In this document: positions 43,983 through 53,563 of the stretch, in pieces
Position numbering within the stretch: the first letter of the stretch is position 1
Layout: each line of letters starts with the position of its first letter
Assembly (NCBI RefSeq): GCF_007997155.1
Contig: NZ_VORT01000015.1
Coordinates: forward strand, 1 to 56,437
Reading direction: 5' to 3'
Source of the DNA: Aequorivita antarctica
GTDB lineage: Bacteria; Bacteroidota; Bacteroidia; Flavobacteriales; Flavobacteriaceae
DNA: 56,437 nt
Made by a program: the position numbers and the translations under genes
Notes under the pieces: model-generated
Database searches by the model: none
The model's input: the letters and a program-made list of their open reading frames with translations, nothing else
What the model was told of the DNA's origin: nothing

Positions 43983-45094
43983 AGCTGTTTTATTAATGCG
44001 CCTATTTTTTCATCAAAAGAGAAAGGCATTTTGTTGGCGCGAAGGGTTTTTATATCAGAATCCAACGGTTTCGAAATATCAATCGCAGCTTGAAGTTTTT
44101 CTATAAAATCCGTTTCATTTTTTGGGTCGAAGAGTTGGCCGTTTTTGCTATTGATTAAACTCGAAGCTCCAGCCGCAGTGGAACATAAGGTGTAACAACC
44201 ACCGAGTAAAGCTTCGTTTACCACTGCTCCGTACCGCTCATAGGTACTGGGAAAGACAAATGTTTGAGAGAAAGTATACCAATTGTTAAGCGCTTTCCCT
44301 TCCTTTCTTCCAGTGAAAATAACTTTGTCTGAAATATTCAGTTCTTCCGAAAGTGTTTCCAATTCTTCCCGAAGATCTCCGTCCCCAACAAGTACCAATT
44401 TGCAATCATTATTTTCGACTTTTGAAAAACAATTCAAAAGAAAAGGAAGGTTTTTAACCTCTACCAAACGCCCAACAAAAAGGATGATTTTTTTTCCTTT
44501 CAAATTATATTTTTCAATGTTTGCTTTGGCTTCCTTTAAACTGTCCAAATATCTTCCGCGTAAAACGGAATCTTCATGAATAATAGGTAATTCAAGGGTT
44601 TTTGTTTTTTCCGAAACGTTTTCCTTGTACCAACTGCAAACTGCTTCACTTGTAAAAAGAACGCCGTTGCTATTTTTTGAAATTATATTTCGCAGCAATT
44701 TCCGCGCACCTTTTCGTTCTATGGAATTGTCAATACTGTCGTCACTTATGGTGTAAAGTCGAATGTTTTTTTTAAACAGTTTTACATATGCAAAAACCAA
44801 ACAGGTAAGCGGACTGTATTCACTGCACAAAATAATGTCTGGCTTGTGTTTTTTTATTGCTGAAATAGCACCTGTGCGAAATGATTTTCCTCTAAACTCA
44901 AATCCTTTCTGTAGATAATTGGATGAAAATTCACTATTGCTTTTTAAATCGTCCTGATCAAATTTTTGATCGCTTACATTCATCAAGTTAAAATAAAAAT
45001 GAGCGTCGAAAGCTCGGTGCAATTCATTAAAAAAGTCAACCCGATAAGGCGCCAAGGCGGGATGAAACATTAAAATGGTTTGCTTCGGTTTCAT
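43979..45094 (-). CDS. Glycosyltransferase (GT-B fold)
   Basis: This 371-residue protein has FHPALAPYRVDFFNELH at the N-terminus, ILFVGRLVEVKNLPFLL in the second domain and FVFPSTYERYGAVVNEALLGG as the EX7E-like donor-binding motif. It is a family 4-like enzyme of the capsule cluster with unknown sugar specificity. It begins two bases after the stop of the ChbG-like gene. Confidence 0.88.
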   Translation of the reverse strand: MKPKQTILMFHPALAPYRVDFFNELHRAFDAHFYFNLMNVSDQKFDQDDLKSNSEFSSNYLQKGFEFRGKSFRTGAISAIKKHKPDIILCSEYSPLTCLVFAYVKLFKKNIRLYTISDDSIDNSIERKGARKLLRNIISKNSNGVLFTSEAVCSWYKENVSEKTKTLELPIIHEDSVLRGRYLDSLKEAKANIEKYNLKGKKIILFVGRLVEVKNLPFLLNCFSKVENNDCKLVLVGDGDLREELETLSEELNISDKVIFTGRKEGKALNNWYTFSQTFVFPSTYERYGAVVNEALLGGCYTLCSTAAGASSLINSKNGQLFDPKNETDFIEKLQAAIDISKPLDSDIKTLRANKMPFSFDEKIGALIKQL

Positions 45095-45096
45095 TT

Positions 45097-45849
45097 TTAT
45101 ATCAAATCTGCGTAATTGATTAAATGGTTTTGGGCTTTTTCAACAATTTCAGGACTCGTTAAAAAGTCGATTTCCCCATTTTCCTTTAGGGGATGAACCA
45201 CTAATTCGATTGTTTTTTTATTGGAATTTAGAATAGATTGAAACTTAGTCTGCATCTCATTTTCATCACATCCAATAAGGCTGGAGTATCCATCCACGGT
45301 ATCATACTTGTTCAATAAATAAAATTGATGGTAAAGCCTATAAATATTTTTTGGAAATGGATTGTTTGCCGCGTAAAGTATTTTCTGTGGGCGGATGTAT
45401 GGTATTTTATATTTTTTGCCCACTTCAATCACCGCTTTCAAAATAGGAAAATAAAGGTGAAGGTGATGGTGATGGTCCAAATGTGTGATAGTTATTCCTT
45501 CGTTTTTAACCTTTTCAATCTGTAGGGAATATTCTGAAACTAACTCTTCAAAATTAAAATCACCATTCCTTATTTTCTTTACTGCGACTACATCTTCATA
45601 AAATTCGCCAGTTTGGGGGTCTAGCAAAGTAGCATACTTCTTTCCAATATTATTGGGCCCGTCAATAGCCAAATGCACTCCGATCCCGAGCTTTGGGTTT
45701 TCTTTCGCCAGTTGTATAGCAGCCTCAAATTTTTGTCCGCCCGAAAGAATGGTCGCGCTGGTAACAATCCCTTTTTGGTGGCATTTTACAATATTTTCGT
45801 TCACCTCTTCCGAAAAACCAAAATCGTCTGCATTGACTATAAGTTTCAT
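45097..45849 (-). CDS. YdjC/ChbG-type carbohydrate deacetylase
   Basis: The 250-residue protein has the metal-binding ADDFG near the N-terminus (aspartates 8 and 9), LGIGVHLAIDGP, and ITHLDHHHHLHLY. Family members remove N-acetyl groups from chito-oligosaccharides. It is the second deacetylase fold in this cluster after the NodB-type one, suggesting the polymer or its precursors contain deacetylated amino sugars. It begins six bases after the stop of the GT2 gene. Confidence 0.88.
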   Translation of the reverse strand: MKLIVNADDFGFSEEVNENIVKCHQKGIVTSATILSGGQKFEAAIQLAKENPKLGIGVHLAIDGPNNIGKKYATLLDPQTGEFYEDVVAVKKIRNGDFNFEELVSEYSLQIEKVKNEGITITHLDHHHHLHLYFPILKAVIEVGKKYKIPYIRPQKILYAANNPFPKNIYRLYHQFYLLNKYDTVDGYSSLIGCDENEMQTKFQSILNSNKKTIELVVHPLKENGEIDFLTSPEIVEKAQNHLINYADLI

Positions 45850-45855
45850 AAAACG

Positions 45856-46713
45856 TTATTTGTTTTTTAAATCCCACAAACTTGGAAACAGCGTTTTTGC
45901 CCAAAGTTTCAAAAACATTTTTGGAACCTGCTTTGGAAAATGGCTTCTTCCGTAATACATATATTCTTTGTAAGCCAAACCTGTCGGACTTTTTAGGTAT
46001 TTGATTCTGTTTTTGAGTTTTTTTGAATTGCTCCAATTATTTCCATGGTCATCTTTACAATAGCCACATATACCCGCAGTGATATAAATAGGAAAACCGG
46101 CTTTAAAAGCCCGCAGTGAAAAATCGTAATCTGCGAATGCGTGGCTGAAATTTTCATCGAAAAAACCAATTTCGTCTATCACTTCTTTTTCCACATATAG
46201 TATGTTTGCATTGGTAAGATGACACGGCTGTGGTATTTCTGAAGGCTGCACTAATGCATACGCGGGAAAATCAATTCCTTTGGTAAGTACATTGCCGCCG
46301 TATGAAATTTTACCGGATCTTTTTTCCTTGGTGGAGCCAGAGTACAAACCTCCTTTTTTGTGTTTTTTTAGACAATATTCTTGGGTCTCAATAATTTTTG
46401 AGAGAAAGTCTCTGGTTAATTCCACATCATCATTAAGAAGTAAATACCCATCATAATCACTATGTTTTCTTGCTTCATTGAAAGCGAGCCGCATTCCGCC
46501 CGCCCAAAATAAATTGCCATTCCCTAAAACAATATTTATTTCTGGATAAATATCGGTTACAGCTTTGCTCGTGCCATCTGTGCAGCCGTCATCGACCAGA
46601 AAGAATTCCATTTTCAGGTTTTCCGGTAAATTAGCCTTAAACAGCGTTTGAAGACACTGCAAAGTTTTTTCTTTCCTATTGTGGCAGGTTATCAGTACGG
46701 CGATTGTTTTCAT
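45856..46713 (-). CDS. Family 2 glycosyltransferase (rhamnosyltransferase-like)
   Basis: The 285-residue GT-A enzyme has MKTIAVLITCHNRKEKTLQCL, FFLVDDGCTDGT (nucleotide binding), GNGNLFWAGGM and LLLNDDVEL (the DxD position), as in GT2 rhamnosyl/galactofuranosyl transferases. Adjacent ATGs at 46713 and 46716 are equally possible starts. Either overlaps the end of the polymerase gene by about 40 bases, implying coupled translation. Confidence 0.87.
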   Translation of the reverse strand: MKTIAVLITCHNRKEKTLQCLQTLFKANLPENLKMEFFLVDDGCTDGTSKAVTDIYPEINIVLGNGNLFWAGGMRLAFNEARKHSDYDGYLLLNDDVELTRDFLSKIIETQEYCLKKHKKGGLYSGSTKEKRSGKISYGGNVLTKGIDFPAYALVQPSEIPQPCHLTNANILYVEKEVIDEIGFFDENFSHAFADYDFSLRAFKAGFPIYITAGICGYCKDDHGNNWSNSKKLKNRIKYLKSPTGLAYKEYMYYGRSHFPKQVPKMFLKLWAKTLFPSLWDLKNK

Positions 46714-47878
46714 CATAAATAAATACAAAGGGTAAACATAGAAATAAAGGATAATTCAACAAGGGCTCTCCCTGTAGTAAAAAAATGATACAAATAACAA
46801 ATATAGCAGGGTGGTTTTTATTGTACCGAACAATATAAAACAGATAAAACAAAAAGCTTAAAATTCCCATAGATGCAAGAAAATCACTGAAACCGTTGCC
46901 ATGCCCCAACACCTCTTTTTGGAGCGCAGGATGATCTGCAAACCTAGTTGAAACATCATAACCGTTTCCTACCAAAGGGTGTTTTCCGATATAATGGAGA
47001 TCAAACAGAAGCGCACTCATACGGTCTGGGGCAAATTCCCCTTCATCCCTTTTAGATGCAGCAGCTACTTGGTCGTTCATCTTTTCCTTCATAAAGTCAG
47101 TGTTCTCATAAGTTATATAAGCAATGAGCCCGAAGGTTATTAAAATGGGCAATACAAAGGCCCCATATTTTTTTTTATATTCTATATAGATTGTTGCTAT
47201 TCCAATTATAAAAAGCACAATATATCCGGTTGTACTATATGTTGTTATCAAAGCAATCAGAATGATAATAACCTTCCATTTGTGATGTTTTAGCAGCGTT
47301 CTTATATTCCCTATGTAGAATAGGAACGCTAAGCAAATATAGCAGGCAAAGGCGCCCGGCTCCCAAAACATACCTGAATTTCTGTGTCCAGGTCCATTTT
47401 GATGATATAAAATTATATTTCTTCCGGAGTTATCGAAATATGGATCAGTGGGTGGGGTATAGTATAACGGGGGAATATTTTGGCCCAACGAATTCCATGC
47501 AAATCCAAAGAGGCTTACTAAGCTAACAATAAATATTATTTGGAAGAAAGCGTATTTAAAGTTGTGCCCTACATACCTAATTATAATGTAACCCAACGTA
47601 ATTCTTGCCATAAAAGCAATGGTACTTGGGAACGAAACATAACCCAAAACCAATTTCTGAAATAGGAATATAAGTGCGTAAAAAGCAAAAAATCTATAAT
47701 AAATAATTCCTTTATTGATATTGAAATAGGTGTGATGTTTCGCTACAAGGAGAAGAACGAAAGCAATAAAAATATACTTTGAAGAATCGCCGGATAAACT
47801 GAATAAAGCATTTCCACTCATTGCCACAAACAAAAAAGTGTAGAGATAAACCGTTATTTTTTTTTTGGGTAGCGTCAT
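46676..47878 (-). CDS. wzy: O-antigen/capsule polymerase (Wzy-like)
   Basis: This 400-residue protein has about ten membrane helices. A large periplasmic loop contains GPGHRNSGMFWEPGAFA, and a C-terminal region carries PLVGNGYD and GHGNGFSDFLASMGIL, the pattern of O-antigen ligase/polymerase (Wzy_C) proteins. In a Wzx/Wzy pathway it polymerises repeat units on the outer face of the inner membrane. Sequence divergence is expected for Wzy, so the call rests on topology, motifs and position between the flippase and glycosyltransferase genes. Confidence 0.82.
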   Translation of the reverse strand: MTLPKKKITVYLYTFLFVAMSGNALFSLSGDSSKYIFIAFVLLLVAKHHTYFNINKGIIYYRFFAFYALIFLFQKLVLGYVSFPSTIAFMARITLGYIIIRYVGHNFKYAFFQIIFIVSLVSLFGFAWNSLGQNIPPLYYTPPTDPYFDNSGRNIILYHQNGPGHRNSGMFWEPGAFACYICLAFLFYIGNIRTLLKHHKWKVIIILIALITTYSTTGYIVLFIIGIATIYIEYKKKYGAFVLPILITFGLIAYITYENTDFMKEKMNDQVAAASKRDEGEFAPDRMSALLFDLHYIGKHPLVGNGYDVSTRFADHPALQKEVLGHGNGFSDFLASMGILSFLFYLFYIVRYNKNHPAIFVICIIFLLQGEPLLNYPLFLCLPFVFIYDENNRRTDNLPQ

Positions 47879-47905
47879 ACTAGTCTTTCATAATTCCAAT
47901 ATTTT

Positions 47906-49270
47906 CTATTTATCCCAGATTCCCGTGGCAGTATTGTTGATTAACTTTATGTATTGCACAGGAAAGAGTATTAGGTTAGGCAAGATGCAAATAATTGTTG
48001 CTATTATAACTCCTTCAACTCCTAAAGCAGTGTATTTAACCAAAACTATTGAAAGCGGAATGTTTATTATGGCTCCAATAGCAAAGGAATACATATGCAG
48101 TTTTATTTTTCCAATACCATTAATAAAATAATTAAACGGTGCATAGAGTACTGTCACGATAAAATATACGGCCATGCAGATGGTTAAGGCAGTGGGTATA
48201 ATTACCAAATTTCCAATCCACACTTTATATACATAAGGAGCTATCAAAACCATAATTACAATTAAAATTACTGCTATGATTGCAAATTTTATAAGATTTT
48301 TCATTGCATTTTTAATCCAATCAAATTCTTTTTTTACATACGCCACGGTAATGCTAGACCAATACGGTACCAAAACCATAGTAAAGACCATCGAGGAAAT
48401 ACCCATGTACTTATAAGCAATGTTGTAAGGCACCACTTCTTCTGGACTGAATAGCTGAGTTATAATTAAGTTATCTGTGGAAAACATTATTATAACCGAA
48501 ATCTGGATTATAAAAAAGTTTATACCCAATCCAAATATATCTTTGAAATATTCTTTTTTAACGTAAGCCCATTGCGGTTTAAACTGCTTGTATTTGGTTG
48601 AAAACGCATACAGATTTAATCCAAGCAGAATCAAGACTGGAAACAAGGAAAATATTGCCCCAAAAAACAACAGCGAACTTTCGGCAGTTTTAGTTAAAAG
48701 CCAAATTAAAAATAACGAACCCACTGCAATTATAAAACTTACCTTCCCTTGCATGGAATGGTGCTGATCTGCAGTATAAACAGATGTGATAAGCGTAAAG
48801 ATGAGTCGCAGGCCGAAACAGCCAAAAACAATGGGCATTAATAATTCCAGCTGATCTTTTAATGCATTTGAAGTATTAAAAACTTTGGTCCAATCAATAT
48901 TATAACTTGCGATTAAGGAAAGCGCCAAAAAAACCAGACAGATCGCACCTATTGTATAATAAGCAGTGCTTACATACCCTTTTGCCAATTCGGTATCTTC
49001 ATTGGCTTTTGCTTCCGCAAATTTATTTCGCAAGCCATGCCCTAATCCTATATCAAAAAAAGTAAACCAAGCAATGAAAGAACTTAAAGTAAGCCAAATT
49101 CCATAGTTTTCGTTATCCAAAAATTTTATCGTCAAGGGCACTAATAAAAAATTTGCAATAATACTTCCTCCTTTGTAAACAAAAGACCAAAAAACATGTT
49201 TTGATATGTTTTTTGATCGATTGCTTTGAATACCAAGATTAGCTTGTATTTTACTTATTAATTCTCTCAA
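47906..49270 (-). CDS. wzx: Polysaccharide flippase (Wzx-like)
   Basis: The 454-residue protein has 12-14 predicted membrane helices and a typical N-terminus for the polysaccharide transporter family (KHVFWSFVYKGGSIIANFLLVPLTIKFLDNENYGIWLTLSSF). It should move lipid-linked repeat units across the inner membrane. It starts 47 bases after the fcl stop and precedes wzy. Confidence 0.9.
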   Translation of the reverse strand: MRELISKIQANLGIQSNRSKNISKHVFWSFVYKGGSIIANFLLVPLTIKFLDNENYGIWLTLSSFIAWFTFFDIGLGHGLRNKFAEAKANEDTELAKGYVSTAYYTIGAICLVFLALSLIASYNIDWTKVFNTSNALKDQLELLMPIVFGCFGLRLIFTLITSVYTADQHHSMQGKVSFIIAVGSLFLIWLLTKTAESSLLFFGAIFSLFPVLILLGLNLYAFSTKYKQFKPQWAYVKKEYFKDIFGLGINFFIIQISVIIMFSTDNLIITQLFSPEEVVPYNIAYKYMGISSMVFTMVLVPYWSSITVAYVKKEFDWIKNAMKNLIKFAIIAVILIVIMVLIAPYVYKVWIGNLVIIPTALTICMAVYFIVTVLYAPFNYFINGIGKIKLHMYSFAIGAIINIPLSIVLVKYTALGVEGVIIATIICILPNLILFPVQYIKLINNTATGIWDK

Positions 49271-49317
49271 TTATTTCATATAAATTTGATTGTAATCCAC
49301 AGATTCCTTTTTCCAAT

Positions 49318-50268
49318 TTATAGCTTTACTTGCTTAAAGTTTTCTTGATTATTTAAAAACCATTTATACGTAGTTTCAATGCCATGGGACAATTCTATGG
49401 AATCTTTCCAGCCAAGCGCATTCAACTTACCGCTGTCCATTAATTTACGCGGTGTACCATCAGGTTTTGAACTATCCCAAACTATTTCACCTTTATGGCC
49501 AACTGTTTTTTGTATAATTTCTGCCAACTGTTTTATGGTAACATCAGTTCCTGTACCTACATTGTACAAATGTTCAGGCAATGTATTTTTGACTGAAAAA
49601 ATAACCGCTTTTGCAAGATCGTCTACATGCAAAAACTCGCGCATGGGCTTACCACTACCCCATAATAGCACATCTGTGTGATTATTCTTTTTGGCTTCGT
49701 GAAACTTACGGATCATTGCCGGAAGCACATGCGAAGTTTCCAAATCGAAATTATCGAAAGGTCCATAAAGATTGGTTGGCATTAAACTCACAAAGTCCTT
49801 CCCGAATTGTTTCCGAATAGCTTCACAGGCTTTTACGCCGGCAATTTTGGCAATCGCATACCATTCGTTGGTGGGCTCCAATGGCCCCGTTAATAAATAT
49901 TCTTCCTTTAAAGGTTGGGGAGCTAGTTTTGGATATATACAAGAACTGCCCAGAAATATAAATTTTTGTACTTCGTTGCGGTGTGCTGCGTCTATAAGAT
50001 TATTTTGTATTTGAAGGTTCTCCATCAAAAATGGATACGGAAAGTTGTTGTTAGCCAAAATACCACCAACCCTGGCAGCCGCATCAATAACCACTTGGGG
50101 CTGTTCGTTTTGAAAAAATGAGTTTACCGATTCCTGATTTTTTAGATCGAGCTCTTTACTGCTTTTTCCAATAAGATTACTAAAGCCCTCCGCCAATAGC
50201 GCACGCCATACGGCAGCACCTACCATGCCACGATGTCCAGCTACATATATTTTTAAATCCTTCTGCAT
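49318..50268 (-). CDS. fcl: GDP-L-fucose synthase
   Basis: At 316 residues this is an extended SDR with GHRGMVGAAVWR (NADP motif), AARVGGILANN, GSSCIYPK, NEWYAIAKIAG (catalytic Tyr/Lys) and GSGKPMREFLHVDDLA. It epimerises and reduces GDP-4-keto-6-deoxymannose to GDP-L-fucose. It begins one base after the gmd stop, its pathway partner, so the capsule very likely contains fucose or a derivative. Confidence 0.95.
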   Translation of the reverse strand: MQKDLKIYVAGHRGMVGAAVWRALLAEGFSNLIGKSSKELDLKNQESVNSFFQNEQPQVVIDAAARVGGILANNNFPYPFLMENLQIQNNLIDAAHRNEVQKFIFLGSSCIYPKLAPQPLKEEYLLTGPLEPTNEWYAIAKIAGVKACEAIRKQFGKDFVSLMPTNLYGPFDNFDLETSHVLPAMIRKFHEAKKNNHTDVLLWGSGKPMREFLHVDDLAKAVIFSVKNTLPEHLYNVGTGTDVTIKQLAEIIQKTVGHKGEIVWDSSKPDGTPRKLMDSGKLNALGWKDSIELSHGIETTYKWFLNNQENFKQVKL

Positions 50269-50269
50269 G

Positions 50270-51388
50270 CTATTCGAAATAATTAAGAGTGGTAAAGCCT
50301 CCTTGCTTTAAGAATTGATCTTTTTTCATCAACATTAAATCGCTTTCCATCATTTCTTTAATTAGCATAGGTAGATCATAAGTGGCTTCCCATCCTAATT
50401 TTGTTTTGGCTTTTGTGGGATCGCCAATTAGCAAATCCACTTCTGTGGGCCTAAAGTATTTAGGATCCACTTGAAGCACTTGTTTTCCTATAGGCAATTG
50501 ATAATCTGGATGCTTACATTCTTTAATAAAGGCTTTTTCATTTTCGCCTTCTCCTTTAAATTCCAATTCAATTTCAATTTCGGAAAAAGCCATACGTACA
50601 AAATCCCGAACCGCAGTAGTCTTTCCGGTTGCGATTACCCAATCTTCAGGTTCGTCTGTTTGAAGTATCATCCACATCATTTTTACGTAATCCTTGGCAT
50701 GGCCCCAATCCCGCTGTGCGTCAAGATTTCCTAAGTAGAGTATATCCTGTAATCCTAAGGCAATTCTGGAGACAGCCCTGGTAATTTTACGGGTTACAAA
50801 CGTTTCTCCGCGAATTGGAGACTCATGATTGAATAATATTCCGTTGCAGGCAAACATTCCATAGGCTTCACGATAGTTAACCGTAATCCAATATGCATAC
50901 ATTTTTGCAACGGCATATGGACTACGAGGATAGAAAGGAGTGGTTTCAGACTGTGGCACCTCTTGTACCTTTCCATATAATTCGGAAGTGGAGGCCTGAT
51001 AGATACGTGTTTTCTTCTCCAGCCCAAGCAATCTTACTGCGTCCAAAATTCGTAAGGTACCAATGCCATCTGCATTTGCTGTATATTCAGGTACCTCAAA
51101 AGAAACCTGAACGTGGCTCATGGCAGCCAGATTGTATATTTCGTCTGGTTGAATTGATTGAATAAGGCGTATTAGGTTTGTACTGTCCGTCATATCGCCA
51201 TAATGCAAAATGAAATTACGGTGCTTTATATGTGGATCTTGGTATAAATGATCCACCCTATCTGTATTCAACAATGATGATCGTCGTTTTAAGCCGTGAA
51301 CAATATATCCCTTTTTCAATAGAAGTTCACTTAAATAAGCCCCATCCTGTCCTGTTACTCCAGTAATAAATGCTACTTTATCTTTCAA
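50270..51388 (-). CDS. gmd: GDP-mannose 4,6-dehydratase
   Basis: This 372-residue enzyme has [61 protein letters not shown] (Tyr/Lys pair) and [14 protein letters not shown]. It converts GDP-mannose to GDP-4-keto-6-deoxymannose, the substrate of Fcl encoded next. A 139-bp gap (51389-51527) separates it from the initiating transferase gene, and an internal promoter is possible there. Confidence 0.96.
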   Translation of the reverse strand: MKDKVAFITGVTGQDGAYLSELLLKKGYIVHGLKRRSSLLNTDRVDHLYQDPHIKHRNFILHYGDMTDSTNLIRLIQSIQPDEIYNLAAMSHVQVSFEVPEYTANADGIGTLRILDAVRLLGLEKKTRIYQASTSELYGKVQEVPQSETTPFYPRSPYAVAKMYAYWITVNYREAYGMFACNGILFNHESPIRGETFVTRKITRAVSRIALGLQDILYLGNLDAQRDWGHAKDYVKMMWMILQTDEPEDWVIATGKTTAVRDFVRMAFSEIEIELEFKGEGENEKAFIKECKHPDYQLPIGKQVLQVDPKYFRPTEVDLLIGDPTKAKTKLGWEATYDLPMLIKEMMESDLMLMKKDQFLKQGGFTTLNYFE

Positions 51389-51527
51389 AATGTTTTCTTA
51401 AGAATTAATGCATAAATGTAGAGACTAAATTTTACTTATAAAAATAGCCCAATGTAATCTTACAATTAAATTTAGGGAGTGAATTGTGTGGTCCAAAAAG
51501 AAGTTTGGCCCATAATTGTTTTAAATA

Positions 51528-52652
51528 TTATGCTTTGCTTAGCTTAGGTACGTGCAATTTTATCCTGCCTTGTTCGCGCGCCAATAAGCATGGCAGCAGA
51601 CCCAATGCGGGTATTAATACAGCAATTATTAAAAATTGTATGTTAATGTTAAAATTTCTAATTAAGAAAGCAACCACAATAACAAATAAATTTGCTAAGC
51701 CTACCATTAGAGTGCCTTGTTTGTGGGATAGCCCCAAATCCATTAAACGGTGATGTATATGGTTTCTGTCTGCACTAAACGGACTGCGTTTCTGTCTAAT
51801 TCTAATTATAAAAACACGAAGGGTATCCAAAATTGGAAATGATAAAATTGCCAATATTAAAACAGGTTTGTTTGGTATAGTGAACCAAATAGATTCGGAT
51901 GTGTTCATCCCCAAAAAGCTAATACTTTGATAGGTTAATAAAAACCCTATGAACAAAGAGCCAGAATCTCCCATAAATAATTTATTCTCTTCAGAAAAAT
52001 TAAACCTCAGAAATGCCAATAAGGCGCCTACCAATATAAAAGATATCAACATTAAAATGTGGTCTCCTTGAAACATAAAGAAAAAACCAAATACGGTGCT
52101 TGCTATAATTGCGATAGTACCAGCCAAACCGTCTATCCCATCTATAAGATTGAAGGCATTAATTATAAAAACAAAAACGAGTAATGAAATCACTACTGAG
52201 ATTATATAGGGAAGCTCCCAAATTCCAAACAGTCCATCCAAGTTATGTATTCTCACATCAGTAAGTAAAATAACAAGCGCTGAGGCCATAGCCTGTCCTA
52301 TAAATTTTTTCCTAGGTGAAATTCCTATTAAGTCATCTTTTACACCTAAAAAAAACATTATAGTAATAGCAGCCAATAGCAGCAAGAGCTGTTCTATATG
52401 AAATTGCTCAAAACTTTTTAAACCTCCCAATATCATTATTGATAGGGAAAATGCAATAAAGATTCCCACGCCTCCAAGGTTAGGGGTTTTTTTGGTATGC
52501 ATACTCCGGGTCTCAGGAACTGCCATAAGATCCTTTTCATTTGCCAAGCAAATAATTGCAGGAAACATTTTAATAGCTAAAATGAATGAAATTATCACTG
52601 CGAAAATCCCCAATAAATAAATGTCGGAAAACAAATAAGATAAATAATCCAT
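51528..52652 (-). CDS. MraY/WecA-family undecaprenyl-phosphate sugar-1-phosphate transferase
   Basis: The 374-residue membrane protein has about eleven helices and the family's cytosolic motifs: KKTPNLGGVGIF, DDLIGISPRKKFIGQ, NAFNLIDGIDGLAGT, GDSGSLFIGF and RNHIHHRLMDLGLSHKQ. It should attach the first sugar phosphate, probably an N-acetylhexosamine, to undecaprenyl phosphate. It is the first gene of the capsule cluster in the direction of transcription. Confidence 0.92.
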   Translation of the reverse strand: MDYLSYLFSDIYLLGIFAVIISFILAIKMFPAIICLANEKDLMAVPETRSMHTKKTPNLGGVGIFIAFSLSIMILGGLKSFEQFHIEQLLLLLAAITIMFFLGVKDDLIGISPRKKFIGQAMASALVILLTDVRIHNLDGLFGIWELPYIISVVISLLVFVFIINAFNLIDGIDGLAGTIAIIASTVFGFFFMFQGDHILMLISFILVGALLAFLRFNFSEENKLFMGDSGSLFIGFLLTYQSISFLGMNTSESIWFTIPNKPVLILAILSFPILDTLRVFIIRIRQKRSPFSADRNHIHHRLMDLGLSHKQGTLMVGLANLFVIVVAFLIRNFNINIQFLIIAVLIPALGLLPCLLAREQGRIKLHVPKLSKA

Positions 52653-53143
52653 AAGATTAAGTTTTTAAAACCATTATGAATTAGAAGATAAATTGAATTA
52701 CTAGTGGGTTTGTTGTTTTTAAATTTAATCTGTAGGGATACAATTAAAATCTTTCATTGCTAGGGGCAAGCAATGTTTTTATTTTAGGGGATAAATAAAA
52801 AATGAACTATCTTGAGGAGAAGCTATCTTTCGCCATTATTAAACAATAATAACAACTAATTGACACCCCAAAGATAGAAAAAAGACAGAAAAGTGGTTTC
52901 TTTAAAAATAAAATAAATGCACTATTAGCCAAACGGTTAGAGTTTATCGGTTAAATACACTTTTTTTTCTTTTTTTTTTAAACCTCTGTAAGAATTTTCA
53001 TGTTTTTTTAAAAAAAACACTCCCATTGCCAAGCAAATTCTAAAAAAATCAACCCAAAAAAGGACACTTTTTAAATTATCTTGAAGGCTATTGCACAAGA
53101 AAAAATTAAGACCTTGTGTTTAAAGAATAATTTAGCCTTAATA
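52653..53143. other. Gene-free AT-rich stretch upstream of the capsule cluster
   Basis: No credible gene is present. It must hold the promoter of the minus-strand capsule operon, but I found no exact TAnnTTTG with suitable spacing. A poly-T/C tract (about 52960-52980) and the duplicated GGTTA motifs near 52938-52956 are the only marked features. No JUMPstart element was seen. Confidence 0.5.
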
Positions 53144-53174
53144 AAAAAGGTCGACTTTTTAAGTCGACCTTTTT
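53144..53174 (-). terminator. Terminator behind the tRNA 3' fragment
   Basis: AAAAAGGTCGACTT and AAGTCGACCTTTTT form a perfect 14-bp stem with a 3-base loop, 13 bases after the tRNA-like 3' end. It is A/T-flanked on both sides, so it can work in both directions. Confidence 0.8.
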
Positions 53175-53187
53175 GGAGAAAATCTAG

Positions 53188-53234
53188 TAGCGGGAATTGG
53201 ACTCGAACCAATGTCCGCCAAGGCGGTTATGAGC
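53188..53234 (-). pseudogene. Truncated tRNA (Met-like, CAU anticodon loop) 3' half: island attachment scar
   Basis: On the minus strand the sequence gives an anticodon-loop-like CTCATAA, then a T-arm ATTGG-TTCGAGT-CCAAT and acceptor end TCCCGCT with discriminator A, as in flavobacterial tRNA-Met. The expected 5' half (beginning AGCGGGA) is absent from the next 100 bases. The stretch between anticodon loop and T-arm (CCGCCTTGGCGGAC) is longer than normal. A terminator follows. This is what remains when an element integrates into a tRNA anticodon region, or when a tRNA duplicate decays. Confidence 0.6.
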
Positions 53235-53563
53235 TCTCAATCAATTCACTTTTTATGAATTTACGAGGGCTTCGGAACCTATATATTATGGGTTGTGTTC
53301 AAAAACGTGTTCAGTTTCGTGTTCACTCGATTAATACTTATTTGAACTGCAATATAGAAAATATTTGCCAGCTGCAACGGCCCCATTGCAGTCTAAATCA
53401 CAAATATCAAAAGGTTATAAATAATGTTGCGGCAATAATCCAAACTATCTCAAATTACTTTGAAAAAAGGGTTACACCTACAATACGCGCGAACGAAAAA
53501 ATTGCACCAGTATAAGAGCCATATTTGCAAATAGAGAATTTTATAATTTAGGTTTTTAGTATT
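53235..53563. other. Gene-free stretch inside the island boundary
   Basis: No convincing gene is seen on either strand. A short direct reiteration of GTGTTCA (GTGTTCAAAAACGTGTTCAG...GTGTTCAC, about 53294-53328) is the only marked feature and could be a protein-binding site. Confidence 0.4.

Noticed and set aside
52653-53143. JUMPstart-type antitermination element ahead of the capsule cluster
   Set aside because: No recognisable ops or JUMPstart sequence was found in the leader.
53081-53515. 144-codon plus-strand frame over the tRNA fragment and terminator
   Set aside because: It reads through a terminator hairpin and a tRNA fragment and has no protein-like features.
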